Part shown: positions 7,868-16,734 of the stretch, piece after piece | Numbering within the stretch: the first letter of the stretch is position 1 | How the letters are laid out: each line of letters starts with the position of its first letter | Source of the DNA: Ignatzschineria cameli | GTDB lineage: Bacteria; Pseudomonadota; Gammaproteobacteria; Cardiobacteriales; Wohlfahrtiimonadaceae | Direction of reading: 5' to 3' | DNA: 64,000 bases | Assembly: GCF_003121895.1 (NCBI RefSeq) | Contig: NZ_QEWW01000001.1 | Coordinates: 248,001-312,000 of the forward strand | Notes under the pieces: generated by a model | Databases searched by the model: none | Told to the model about the DNA's origin: nothing | The model's input: the letters and a program-made list of their open reading frames with translations, nothing else | Made by a program: the position numbers and the translations under genes

Positions 7868-9097
7868 TGCCGGCAATCGAGATCACACTCATTGCCGGTA
7901 ACTCAACAGATCTTCTTACTTCAATTATTCATTCTTAAGAGAGTTCTTGGAGCGGCGGGAACCGACTATTTCGTTTTTTTCACCGGTGCATGCCCGCCGG
8001 TTGGCATCTTCGATGCCGGGAAAGTTATTGCCATTTACAATGCACTTATCGGCAATTGCCGGTGATTAAGAATTGCCATCTGCCGGCGCGTAATCTTTGG
8101 AAGAACGTGATAGTAAGGACCGGCAGCGTTCAGCTTCTGTTTGTATTATTTTCAATAAGAAGGGCAGTGGAGCGGCGGGAATCGACCATTTCGTTTTTTT
8201 CACCGGTGCATGCCCGCCGGTTGGCATCTTCGATGCCGGGAAAGTTATTGCCATTTACAATGCACTTATCGGTAATTGCCGGTGATTAAGAATCGCCAAC
8301 TGCCGGCGCGTAATTTATGGAAGAGCGAGATAGTGGTCTCCGGTAACTCAACAGATCTTCTTATTTCCATGATTCATTCTTAAGAGAATTCTTGGAGCGG
8401 CGGGAACCGACTATTTCGTTTTTTTCGCCGGTGCATGCCCGCCAAATGGCATCTTCGATGCCGGGAAAGTTATTACTATTCGCAATGCACTTATCGGCAA
8501 TTGCCGGTGATTGAGAATCGCCAACTGCCGGCGCGTAATTTATGGAAGAGCGAGATAGTGAGGACCGGCAACTCATGAGCTTTTCTTATCTCAATAAATC
8601 CTTCATTTTACCGGTGATTGAGAATCGCCAACTGCCGGCGCGTAATTTATGGAAGAGCGCGATAATGAGGACCGGCAGCGTTCAGCTTCTGTTTGTATTA
8701 TTTTCAATAAGAATGGCAGTGGAGCGACGGGAATCGATCATTTCGTTTTTTTCACCGGTGCATGCCCGCCGGTTGGCATCTTCGATGCCGGGAAAGTTAT
8801 TGCCATTTACAATGCACTTATCGGTAATTGCCGGTGATTGAGAATTGCCAACTGCCGGCGCGTAATTTATGGAAGAGCGAGATAGTGAGGACCGGCAACT
8901 CATGAGCTTTTCTTATCTCAATAAATCCCTCATTTTACCGGTGATTGAGAACCGCCAACTGCCGGCGCGTAATCTTTGGAAGAATCTGATAGTAAGGACC
9001 GGCAGCGTTCAGCTTCTGTTTGTATTATTTTCAATAAGAAGGGCAGTGGAGCGGTGGGAATCGACCATTTCGTTTTTTTCACCGGTGCATGCCCGTC
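7868..9097 (+). repeat. Modular intergenic repeat array 1 (largest)
   Basis: The whole gap between yhhQ and phoR is made of repeat modules. The 45-bp module (GGCGGG...CCCGCC ends) occurs at 7954-7998, 8174-8218, 8399-8443, 8726-8770 and 9053-9097. The 47-bp module (CTGCCGG...CCGGCAG ends) occurs at 8080-8126, 8300-8346, 8525-8571, 8632-8678, 8852-8898 and 8959-9005. Between them lies a segment with the perfect hairpin GGCATC-TTC-GATGCC and the palindrome CGGCAATTGCCG. Spacing of the 45-bp module is 220, 225, 327 and 327 bp; the longer unit has an extra 107-bp block. A lone hairpin CCGGCAAT/ATTGCCGG (7870-7898) starts the array. Short open frames here are by-products of the repeat. Confidence 0.93.
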
Positions 9098-10398
9098 TAA
9101 TCGGTAAGCGCTTCACTATTGAGATGGAAAGAGAAGCAACTTCCTTTACCAACTTCACTTCTGATCTCAAGTTGACTGTCATGATTGTTAAGCGCATGTT
9201 TAACAATGGCTAAACCTAAACCACTGCCTCCCGATTGATCCCGATTACGAGAGGAGTCGACACGATAGAAGCGCTCAGTCAACTTATGGAGATGCATCGG
9301 CGGAATTCCTTTACCTTTATCACAGAGCTCAAAAAGAATCCGATTCTGCTCTCTCTTTAATGTGAGATGAATCGGAGTATGAGGCGGATTATGCTCAATT
9401 GCATTGTAAAAGAGATTCAAAATCACCTGCTTGAGCTGATCACTACTGCCGATAACTTCTAAGTTCGGGGTAATCTCTGCTGTAATATAATCGCGAGATT
9501 CAGGATGCTGCTGATAATAATCATCAAGCATCGCTATTGTTAATTGAGAGAGCGGTACTACCTCAGCTTGATCCCATTTTGCCCCTGTCTCTAAACGGGT
9601 TAATGCCATTAATTGGATAACTAGAGAGTGTAATCTCTCTGCCTGCTCTTCAATCCGATCTAGTGCTTTTGCCTCAAAGCTCTCTTGCTCCGATTCAGGA
9701 AGATTGCTCTGTAACATCTCTACATAACCTTTGATCACTGTTAAAGGAACGCGAAGCTCATGATTGACATTGGCAAAGAAAGTTTGTCGTGTACGCTCCG
9801 CCATCTCACGATCGGTAATATCACGCGCAATAATAAGGAGGTTATTCTCAATGTAGGGGTAGTAAAAACGGCATTCGAGCTCGCGCTGATCAAGCTTAAG
9901 ATGGAACGGCTCGCTATAATCGCCCGCTTTAAAATACTCTAAAATCTCCGGGGTGCGAATTAGATTGAAGATCGATTGCCGCTCATCTTGTGGCCATCGT
10001 AATTTTAGCATCGCCTCCGCTTGTGGATTGCACCAATTAAGGCGCCCCTCTTTATCACATAAAATGGTCGCATCAGGCATTGCTTCAGCCCCTTTACGGA
10101 AATAACGAATAAAGTCGAGTAATCGATTGCGCTCTTTTCGCTGCTCTATGCGCATTCGGTGAAGGCCGTGGAAGATAGGGAGCCAGCTACTCTTACCTTC
10201 AGGCGGGTAGAAATTATGATCGATCCAGATCCAGCGCGAGAGTCGATAGAGCTGTCGATAGTGCCAAAGCAGAAGGAGAAGGGTTGCTAGAAAGAGCCAT
10301 AAAAAGAGGGAGCCAAAGAAGAAAGAGAGCACTATCGCCGGCAGATAGAGCAGAAAGAGCTCTAAGAGAAACTGTTTGGGGGAGAGGTGACCTAACAT
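9097..10398 (-). CDS. phoR: Phosphate regulon sensor histidine kinase
   Basis: Membrane sensor kinase that phosphorylates PhoB when phosphate is scarce, controlled through PstB and PhoU. Two adjacent membrane segments lie within residues 10-45, a PAS domain at about 95-200, the dimerisation H-box FFANVNHELRVPLTVI with the phospho-accepting His213, and a HATPase domain with N-box (NLFYNAIEH), G1 (DKGKGIPP) and G2 (GGSGLGLAI). 433 residues and the lack of a large periplasmic domain are typical of PhoR. The stop codon shares one base with the end of a 45-bp repeat module. It lies 206 bases after phoB. Confidence 0.94.
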   Translation of the reverse strand: MLGHLSPKQFLLELFLLYLPAIVLSFFFGSLFLWLFLATLLLLLWHYRQLYRLSRWIWIDHNFYPPEGKSSWLPIFHGLHRMRIEQRKERNRLLDFIRYFRKGAEAMPDATILCDKEGRLNWCNPQAEAMLKLRWPQDERQSIFNLIRTPEILEYFKAGDYSEPFHLKLDQRELECRFYYPYIENNLLIIARDITDREMAERTRQTFFANVNHELRVPLTVIKGYVEMLQSNLPESEQESFEAKALDRIEEQAERLHSLVIQLMALTRLETGAKWDQAEVVPLSQLTIAMLDDYYQQHPESRDYITAEITPNLEVIGSSDQLKQVILNLFYNAIEHNPPHTPIHLTLKREQNRILFELCDKGKGIPPMHLHKLTERFYRVDSSRNRDQSGGSGLGLAIVKHALNNHDSQLEIRSEVGKGSCFSFHLNSEALTD

Positions 10399-10543
10399 AC
10401 TTTAAGGCTCCTAAGGTAAATCCTAATATTGATAAGTTGGTAACTCTTGAGTAAGTCCTGGTAAGTCTCTATCTTGCGATCTGATATTTGCGATCGCATT
10501 TTTGGAGGGCTTTATTTAAAGACTTATTAAATGGCAAGCTAAG

Positions 10544-10571
10544 AGCCCATCATAACGGATCGATGTGGGCT
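10544..10571 (-). other. phoB-phoR intergenic hairpin
   Basis: AGCCCA (10544-10549) pairs with TGGGCT (10566-10571), with partial extension inside the loop. No T-tract follows on the minus strand. It may process or partly attenuate the phoB-phoR message; that role is inference. Confidence 0.45.
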
Positions 10572-10604
10572 TCTCCTAGCTAAATTTAGGGTGATTTTCA
10601 TAGA

Positions 10605-11300
10605 TTAGAGCGGGGGAGAGAAGCGATAGCCTTCACCACGAACAGTCTGGAGAAGTTTATTATGACCTGAGGGTTCCAATATTTTGCGTAATCGGCCGAT
10701 GGTCACATCGACGGTTCTCTCATCGACATAGCTATCGATTCCCCAAACATGATCGAGAAGCTGATCGCGGCTATAGACTCGGTCAATATGGGTAATAAAG
10801 AAGGCGAGCAGGCGAAATTCAATTGCGCTGAGATTGATAAGCTCACCATTAATAGTGATGCGTTGTGCGTCAAGATCGAGTTCGATGCCGGCAACTTCAC
10901 GAATCTCATTCTCCTCCTCAACATACTCATCGATCCGGCGTAAAAGTGAATTGATTCGAGAGAGTAGCTCTTTCATGGCAAAAGGTTTAGGAAGATAATC
11001 ATCTGCGCCAGAATCAAGCCCGACAACACGATCTTCCAATTCTGCGCGAGCACTTAGCATAATAACGGGAATGTGACGGTTTTTACGACTTGCTTTTAGT
11101 TCTTTGAGCAGATCGATCCCCGATTTTTGTGGCATCATCCAGTCGAGGAGAATAAGATCGATTTTAGGGTTTTGCGTTAAGATCGATTTTGCTTCCTCTC
11201 CATCAAAAGCTTGGATTACTTCAAATCCCTGGCTTGAAAGGAAGTGTTCAATCATCTCTGATATAGGAATTTCGTCTTCAACGATAAGAATTTTTTTCAT
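10605..11300 (-). CDS. phoB: Phosphate regulon response regulator
   Basis: DNA-binding response regulator that activates Pho promoters. The receiver domain (about 1-120) has the acidic pair E8/D9, the phospho-accepting D53 in LLLDWMMP, and the conserved PKPF lysine. An OmpR-type winged helix follows (RITINGELINLSAIEFRLL to GEGYRFSPPL). I use ATG at 11300, giving MKKILIVEDE; a TTG three codons upstream is less likely. 231 residues is normal. The promoter upstream carries a Pho box on this strand, so the gene probably activates itself. Confidence 0.95.
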   Translation of the reverse strand: MKKILIVEDEIPISEMIEHFLSSQGFEVIQAFDGEEAKSILTQNPKIDLILLDWMMPQKSGIDLLKELKASRKNRHIPVIMLSARAELEDRVVGLDSGADDYLPKPFAMKELLSRINSLLRRIDEYVEEENEIREVAGIELDLDAQRITINGELINLSAIEFRLLAFFITHIDRVYSRDQLLDHVWGIDSYVDERTVDVTIGRLRKILEPSGHNKLLQTVRGEGYRFSPPL

Positions 11301-11467
11301 ATTGACCAATATCTACCACTGTTTGTACTATTTTAACTAGTTGTCTCATCAAAGTTTCATCAAGGCTACTTTACCGATCGGTCGATCCCTATTTTGTGTC
11401 TATAGCAGATCAATGTTACGAATCGATATCTCGATCGATATTTTGCCTCTTTTATTAGCAGATTCTT

Positions 11468-11501
11468 ATTTTAAGGAGCGATTGTGACAACTATGTAACA
11501 A
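11468..11501 (-). promoter_or_regulatory. PhoB-dependent promoter of phoB
   Basis: Read on the minus strand, TTGTTAC (11501-11495) and TTGTCAC (11490-11484) form a 7-4-7 Pho box with TAAAAT (11473-11468) ten bases downstream. This is autoregulation as known for phoB in enterobacteria. The repeat halves match those of the pstS promoter exactly. Confidence 0.85.
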
Positions 11502-11522
11502 AGCAAAGGATTGCGCAATGAT

Positions 11523-11556
11523 TTGTCATCTTTATGTCATCTCAATAGGGTATAAG
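11523..11556 (+). promoter_or_regulatory. Outward-facing Pho promoter with no recognised gene
   Basis: TTGTCAT (11523-11529) and ATGTCAT (11534-11540) form a 7-4-7 Pho box, followed after ten bases by TATAAG (11551-11556). It is oriented away from phoB. About 60 bases downstream the plus strand enters repeat array 2, and the next real gene, glmM, is on the opposite strand. The geometry equals that of the other three Pho promoters, so it is probably active, but its transcript has no recognisable protein. Confidence 0.75.
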
Positions 11557-11615
11557 GTAGAGGGGAGGTCTCGAAACTATTCAGCTTCAGTCAATTTCAA
11601 CAAGTAAGAAGATTT

Positions 11616-12350
11616 TTGAGCGGCGGGAACCGACTATTTCGTTTTTTTCACCGGTGCATACCCGCCAATCGGCATCTTCGATGCCGGGGAAGTTATTACT
11701 ATTTACAATGCACTTATCGGTAATTACCGGTGATTAAGAATCGCCAACTGCCGGCGCGCAATTTATGGAAGAACGGAATAGTAAGGACCGGCAGCGTTCA
11801 GCTTCTGTTTGTATTATTTTCAATAAGAAGGGCAGTGGAGCGGCGGGAACCGACTATTTCGTTCTTTTAGCCGGTGCATGCCCGCCATTTGGCATCTTCG
11901 ATGCCGGGGAAGTTATTACTATTTATAATGCACTTATCGGCAATTGCCGGTGATTAAGAATCGCCAACTGTCGGCGCGCAATTTATGGAAGAACGGAATA
12001 GTAAGGACCGGCAGCGTTCAGCTTCTACTTGTATTATTTTCAATAAGAAGAGTCGTGGAACGGCGGGAACCGACTATTTCGTTTTTTTCACCGGTGCATG
12101 CCCGCCAATCGGCATCTTCGATGCCGGGGAAGTTATTACTATTTACAATGTACTTATCGGTAATTACCGGTGATTAAGAATCGCCAACTGCCGGCGCGCA
12201 ATTTATGGAAGAACACGATAGTGATCTCCGGCAACTCAACAGATCTTCTTATTTCAATGAATCATTTTTAAGAGAGTTCTTGGAGTAGCGGGAGCCAATT
12301 ATTTTGCTCTTTTCACGATTACATGCCCGGCAGTTGGCGCTTTCAGCCCG
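11616..12350 (+). repeat. Modular intergenic repeat array 2
   Basis: Same family and orientation as array 1. The 45-bp module is at 11622-11666, 11842-11886, 12062-12106 and, decayed, about 12287-12331. The 47-bp module is at 11748-11794, 11968-12014 and 12188-12234. The first three units repeat at exactly 220 bp. The array lies upstream of phoB and downstream of glmM, both on the minus strand, and is fed by the outward Pho promoter. No real gene is visible inside it. Confidence 0.92.
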
Positions 12351-12362
12351 AGGATAGATCTT

Positions 12363-13676
12363 TTAATGATGACTATTACGAATAATATCCGCTAAATATT
12401 GTGTATGTTTTTCGCTGATCTCATACTCATCACTCTCCACCATAACGCGAACAACAGGTTCAGTGCCGGAGGGGCGAATTAAGACTCGACCTCGACCTGC
12501 TAATGCTGCCTCAACCTCTTCCATCGCCTCTTTTAGCGCATCACTCTCCCAAGCTGCACCTCGTTCAATTCTAACATTGTGCATTACCTGTACAGTCTTA
12601 GGAATACGATTGCGGATTTCGGCAAAAGTTGTACCACTCTGTTTCATCAATTGAATGGCTTGAAGAGCGGCAATAATACCATCGCCGGTAGAGTGCTGAT
12701 CGAGACAGAGAATATGACCCGAGTTCTCCCCACCAATATTGAGATCTAACTGATTGAGAAGCTCTAAAACATAGCGATCCCCAACATTAGAGCGATGTAG
12801 CGTGATGCCTTGCTCTTTAAGCGCAAGCTCAAATCCTAAATTGCTCATAATAGTGCCGACAACCGCCTTTTCTTTGCGCTCAGTGGCTAATAGATAGAGG
12901 ATATCATCTCCATCAAAAGGGCGACCTGTTTCATCAATAATTAGAAGACGATCACCATCACCATCAAATGCAACACCATAATCGGCTTCTTCTGCCACTA
13001 CTTGAGCCATAATTTTTTCCGGCGCGGTAGAACCGACAGCATCATTGATATTGATACCATTTGGGGCAGTTCCAACCTCAATGACCGTAGCACCTAGATG
13101 GCGAAAGAGTTCAGGAACGATCTGGTAAGTAGCGCCATGGGCACAATCGACAACGATTTTATCCCCTTTCAGTGAAAGCTCCGGCGCACTAGCAAGACAG
13201 AAGTCGCGATACTCAGTGCGTGCTGTTGAGAGCTCTTGAATAGTCCCTACGACGCCATTTTGAGGTGGAGAGAAGGGCGCATCGATCCCTGCTTCGATGG
13301 AGAGCTCTACATTATCATCGAGCTTTTCCCCTTTCGCATTGAAGAATTTAATTCCATTATCATAGAAAGGGTTGTGAGATGCTGAGACAACAATACCGGC
13401 GATCGCTTGATGCTTCATCGTTAAGTAAGCAACGCCCGGTGTTGGGATTGTGCCGGCAAGTAGGACATTGACGCCCGCATAAGTGAGTCCTGATGCAAGA
13501 GCCGCAACAAAGAGGTCGCAGGAGATCCGGGTATCCTTACCGATAACAACGGTACTACCTTCTTCTTGGGCAAGTGCCTTTCCTGCCGCAAACCCAAGTT
13601 TAAGAGCAAAGTCGGGTGTGAGAGGAAATTCTCCTACTTTTCCACGGACACCATCAGTACCAAAATATCTTCTCAT
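12363..13676 (-). CDS. glmM: Phosphoglucosamine mutase
   Basis: Converts glucosamine-6-phosphate to glucosamine-1-phosphate for peptidoglycan and LPS precursors. The protein opens with RRYFGTDGVRG. The catalytic phosphoserine is Ser100 in VSASHNP, metal binding is at DGDGDR, and the sugar-binding loop GENSGH and the C-terminal phosphate loop RPSGTEP are present. I start at ATG 13676, giving MRRYFGTDG with AAGGAGT ahead of it; a longer frame upstream lacks support. 437 residues is close to the usual 445. It is not next to folP or ftsH here. Confidence 0.97.
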   Translation of the reverse strand: MRRYFGTDGVRGKVGEFPLTPDFALKLGFAAGKALAQEEGSTVVIGKDTRISCDLFVAALASGLTYAGVNVLLAGTIPTPGVAYLTMKHQAIAGIVVSASHNPFYDNGIKFFNAKGEKLDDNVELSIEAGIDAPFSPPQNGVVGTIQELSTARTEYRDFCLASAPELSLKGDKIVVDCAHGATYQIVPELFRHLGATVIEVGTAPNGININDAVGSTAPEKIMAQVVAEEADYGVAFDGDGDRLLIIDETGRPFDGDDILYLLATERKEKAVVGTIMSNLGFELALKEQGITLHRSNVGDRYVLELLNQLDLNIGGENSGHILCLDQHSTGDGIIAALQAIQLMKQSGTTFAEIRNRIPKTVQVMHNVRIERGAAWESDALKEAMEEVEAALAGRGRVLIRPSGTEPVVRVMVESDEYEISEKHTQYLADIIRNSHH

Positions 13677-13980
13677 TGCGCGGACTCCTTTTAGTTCCAA
13701 CTCAAAATTTAAAAATATGGGGAAAATCATAGCAGATTTTTAAAGCGGAGGTCTTATTTGAAGTGTTAAACGTCAATTAGGATCAAGTTTCCTAGGGATC
13801 TTTTAACGGATGAGCCATCATCTATCTATCAGTCTATCTATCAATCTATATGTCATGATAGATCGGATAAGTCATTACCTATTTATCAGACTGCATTTAT
13901 CGAGATAATTTAACTCAAGTTCCCGATTTATTTTGTTATACTGAGAGAATTAGAGTTTACAATCTATTTCAGGAGCAGAA
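13677..13980. other. Divergent intergenic region, glmM / NDUFA9-like gene
   Basis: About 300 bases without a gene. It contains two copies of a 12-base unit close to CTATCTATCAGT (13822-13845). For the rightward gene there is an extended -10, TG-T-TATACT (13934-13942), with no good -35. The same string TTGTTATACTG occurs before bfrA. Confidence 0.5.
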
Positions 13981-14940
13981 ATGAATCGAAAGAAAGTGTG
14001 TATCTTTGGGGGAACAGGTTTTGTCGGTTCTCCTCTTGTTGTGGCATTGGCAAAAAATGGGTATCGCGTCACAGTAATTTCTCGTGATCGTAATGTGCAA
14101 AATGATGCTTCATGCCTCTCTTATGTTGAATTTATCGATGGCTGTAAATTAGAAGATGAAGCGGTGATTCGTCAACATATGGCCGGCTCAGATTATGTGA
14201 TTAATCTTGTGGGAACCTGGGATAATAATCGTCGTAGAGCAACGAAAGCACATGTGACCTATCCAACTCGCATCTATGAGATCGCTAACGATTTGGGCGT
14301 TAAAAAGATGATTCATTTTAGTGCATTAGGCGCTAAAGAGGGGCAGAGCACCTTCTTTACAACAAAGGCGGCCGGTGATAAAGCACTTCTTGATCTTGCT
14401 GCTAAAAATGAGATGAAGTTAGCAATTGTTGCTCCCTCATTGGTGGTCGGCTATGAAGATCGCTTCAGCTACAATTTAGCACGCTGGATTCGTCATTCTC
14501 CTCTTTTATGGTTGCCGATGGCTGAAGCAAAAGTACAACCTCTTTTTATTGATGATCTTATCCAAGCGGTTTTTGCACTTCTCGAGCAAGATCATGAGCA
14601 GGTCATCTTTGAGCTTGCTGGCAAAGAGCAATATCGCATTAAAGAGATTGCACAAAAAATTGCAAAAGAGATTACACCTAAGCGCCGTATGATTATCGGT
14701 ATGCCTAACTTTATCGCGGGCATCTTAGCTTTCTTTATCGGCTTTATTCCACGCTTCCCCTATAATCGCAATCAGTTAAAGAGTGCGAAGACCGGTTCAG
14801 TTACAACGCGAAATGATTTTGAAAAGTTAGGTTTAACGCCGGCAAGCTATGAATCTGTACGTCAAGCTGAGATGCCGACGACAGTCTTAGATAAATATTA
14901 TTACGACCGCCTCAATGCGCGTCGACCTGTTAAGCTCTAA
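13981..14940 (+). CDS. NAD(P)-binding protein, NDUFA9-like atypical SDR
   Basis: Rossmann-fold protein of the extended/atypical short-chain dehydrogenase group related to the complex I accessory subunit NDUFA9. The dinucleotide motif GGTGFVG is at residues 10-16, followed by the pattern VINLVGTW and HFSALGAKEGQSTFFTTKAAGD. The usual catalytic YxxxK is not obvious, as in other NDUFA9-like proteins. The C-terminal third has a hydrophobic stretch (FIAGILAFFIGFIPRF) that could touch the membrane. Substrate unknown. It has its own probable promoter, and dut follows after 150 bases. Confidence 0.82.
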   Translation: MNRKKVCIFGGTGFVGSPLVVALAKNGYRVTVISRDRNVQNDASCLSYVEFIDGCKLEDEAVIRQHMAGSDYVINLVGTWDNNRRRATKAHVTYPTRIYEIANDLGVKKMIHFSALGAKEGQSTFFTTKAAGDKALLDLAAKNEMKLAIVAPSLVVGYEDRFSYNLARWIRHSPLLWLPMAEAKVQPLFIDDLIQAVFALLEQDHEQVIFELAGKEQYRIKEIAQKIAKEITPKRRMIIGMPNFIAGILAFFIGFIPRFPYNRNQLKSAKTGSVTTRNDFEKLGLTPASYESVRQAEMPTTVLDKYYYDRLNARRPVKL

Positions 14941-15090
14941 TTGATTAGAACTCATTAAAGAAAAATAGATAGCGAAATAACAAAGTAAGCTCCTTATATT
15001 TGAAGGTTCTCATAAAAGAGATCAATTAAATATAAGAGAGCTTCTTTCTTTCTCAACAAATGAATAATGATAAGAAAGGATAAATAGAAG

Positions 15091-15546
15091 ATGCTCAATG
15101 TTGAATTTAAAGTATTAGATCAACGTCTTGGAACAGAGTTTCCCCTCCCTAATTACGCAACTGCAGGTTCTGCCGGCTTAGATCTTCGCGCAATGATCGA
15201 TGAAGATATTGTGATTAAAGCCGGGGAGAGTCTCTTTGTGAAGACCGGAATGGCGATCTATCTTAAAGATCCTCGCTATGCGGCGATGATTCTTCCACGC
15301 TCGGGTCTTGGGGTTAAGCATGGCATTGTCTTGGGAAATTTAGTAGGCTTGATTGATGCTGATTATCAAGGTGAATTAATGGTTTCACTCTGGAATCGTA
15401 GCGATAAGGATTTTACCTTAACAGTGGGTGAGCGTATGGCGCAGATGGTGATCGTTCCTGTAATTCAGGCAAACTTTGAGCAAGTTGAAGAGTTTGAAGC
15501 ATCAGAGCGCGGTGAAGGTGGATTTGGACATACAGGACGAAAATAG
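15091..15546 (+). CDS. dut: dUTP diphosphatase
   Basis: Homotrimeric dUTPase that hydrolyses dUTP to dUMP, keeping uracil out of DNA and feeding dTMP synthesis. All five motifs are present, including [10 protein letters not shown] (1), PRSGLG (2), [11 protein letters not shown] with the catalytic Asp (3) and the C-terminal [10 protein letters not shown] (5). 151 residues is normal. The next gene starts three bases after the stop, so the two are probably co-transcribed. Confidence 0.97.
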   Translation: MLNVEFKVLDQRLGTEFPLPNYATAGSAGLDLRAMIDEDIVIKAGESLFVKTGMAIYLKDPRYAAMILPRSGLGVKHGIVLGNLVGLIDADYQGELMVSLWNRSDKDFTLTVGERMAQMVIVPVIQANFEQVEEFEASERGEGGFGHTGRK

Positions 15547-15549
15547 AAG

Positions 15550-16734
15550 ATGGTGAGAGAGAAGGGGTATCGAGTTCCATTAGCCTGCTTTTGGCTAGTC
15601 TTTTTAGCCGCGGCATCATTACGGGTAACGTTAACCTCGTTAGGACCAGTGATGAGCGATATCTCCGAAAATTTAGCACTTTCGAGTGCTGTGGTTAGCT
15701 TTTTAGTGACCATTCCGGTGATCTGTATGGGAATCTTTGCACTTATCGCTTCTCCATTGAGCCATCGATTTGGTTTAGAGCGGGTGATTACCTTCAGCCT
15801 CTTCTTGATCGGGGTTTCCACCATTACTCGTAGCTATTTTCAGAGTACAACGTGGCTCTTTCTCTCCTCCTTTTTAATGGGGATCGGTATCGCAATTGCC
15901 GGTCCTCTTCTCTCTGGTTATGTAAAACATCACTTTAAGCAGCGCAGTAATGTGGGGATGATTTTCTACACATTAGGTATCAGCATCAGTGGTGTTTTAG
16001 GGACGATGAGTAGCTCTATTTTGAACCACTATCTCCATTGGAAGTGGACATCGACGCTACAATTTTGGGCGCTTCCGGTACTTTTTGTATCGGCAGTCTG
16101 GGCGGCTTTCTATCTCTTTAGAGGGGGCGCGCCGGCTAATCAGCAGGCTCCTAAAGCGAAGATGCCCTGGAATCAACCTCGGGCCTGGATGTTAGTCGCC
16201 TGTTTTGGTCTACAATCAGGACTTTTTTATACCAATGTCGCTTGGCTTCTCCCCTTTTTATTGGAGAAGGGGATCGATCAATTTCATGCGAATACGCTCC
16301 TTAATCTTTCGATCTTAAATGGTATTATCGGAGGCTTTTTGATTCCGATTATTGTGATTCGTTTAGGATTGAGAATGACGAGTCTCGGCGCTATTTTAGT
16401 GACGATACTTGCGGTGGTAACGCTCCTTTGGGGTGGAAATAATCTCTTCCTTCTCTATGTCACCGTTGGAATCTTAGGTATTTTAGTCAGCTCTGGACTC
16501 TTTGCATTGACGATGCTTCTCCCCTTTTATGAGGTAGATGATGGTAATGCGGTGGCAAGTTGGACAGCGATGATGCTCTTTGGCGGCTACTGCTTTGCGG
16601 CCTTTATTCCTACAATTTTAGGATGGCTCTATGATCTTACCGGAACATATGACACGGTCTTTTTAGGGTATCTCCTCAATGCAATATTACTCGGAATAGT
16701 CTTCTACCGATTCTTTAGCACGAAGAAGGGCTAA
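15550..16734 (+). CDS. Major facilitator transporter, CynX/NimT type
   Basis: Twelve-helix MFS transporter of 394 residues. The N-terminal sequence (AAASLRVTLTSLGPVMSDI) and the following loop (SPLSHRFGLERVI) match the CynX/NimT subgroup, whose members handle small anions or 2-nitroimidazole. Substrate cannot be read from the sequence. It starts three bases after dut with only a weak ribosome site, which suggests coupling to dut translation. Several stretches are rich in aromatic residues in the second half. Confidence 0.83.
   Translation: MVREKGYRVPLACFWLVFLAAASLRVTLTSLGPVMSDISENLALSSAVVSFLVTIPVICMGIFALIASPLSHRFGLERVITFSLFLIGVSTITRSYFQSTTWLFLSSFLMGIGIAIAGPLLSGYVKHHFKQRSNVGMIFYTLGISISGVLGTMSSSILNHYLHWKWTSTLQFWALPVLFVSAVWAAFYLFRGGAPANQQAPKAKMPWNQPRAWMLVACFGLQSGLFYTNVAWLLPFLLEKGIDQFHANTLLNLSILNGIIGGFLIPIIVIRLGLRMTSLGAILVTILAVVTLLWGGNNLFLLYVTVGILGILVSSGLFALTMLLPFYEVDDGNAVASWTAMMLFGGYCFAAFIPTILGWLYDLTGTYDTVFLGYLLNAILLGIVFYRFFSTKKG

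Noticed and set aside
7954-7998. 45-bp module acting as a rho-independent terminator because of its T7 tract
   Set aside because: The T-tract lies inside the loop, not after the stem, so it does not fit a canonical terminator in either direction.
7954-9097. CRISPR array
   Set aside because: The segments between repeats are themselves repeated and not unique spacers, unit length is far above a CRISPR repeat-spacer, and there are no cas genes.
7856-9213. Several overlapping open frames of 60-114 codons in repeat array 1, with similar products
   Set aside because: The frames are similar only because the DNA repeats. Both strands and several frames stay open at once, starts lack ribosome sites, and the frames break at module joints.
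11765-12177. Open frames of 62-77 codons in repeat array 2, downstream of the outward Pho promoter
   Set aside because: Same repeat-derived frames as in array 1. I could not rule out translation, but there is no ribosome site or independent sign of coding.
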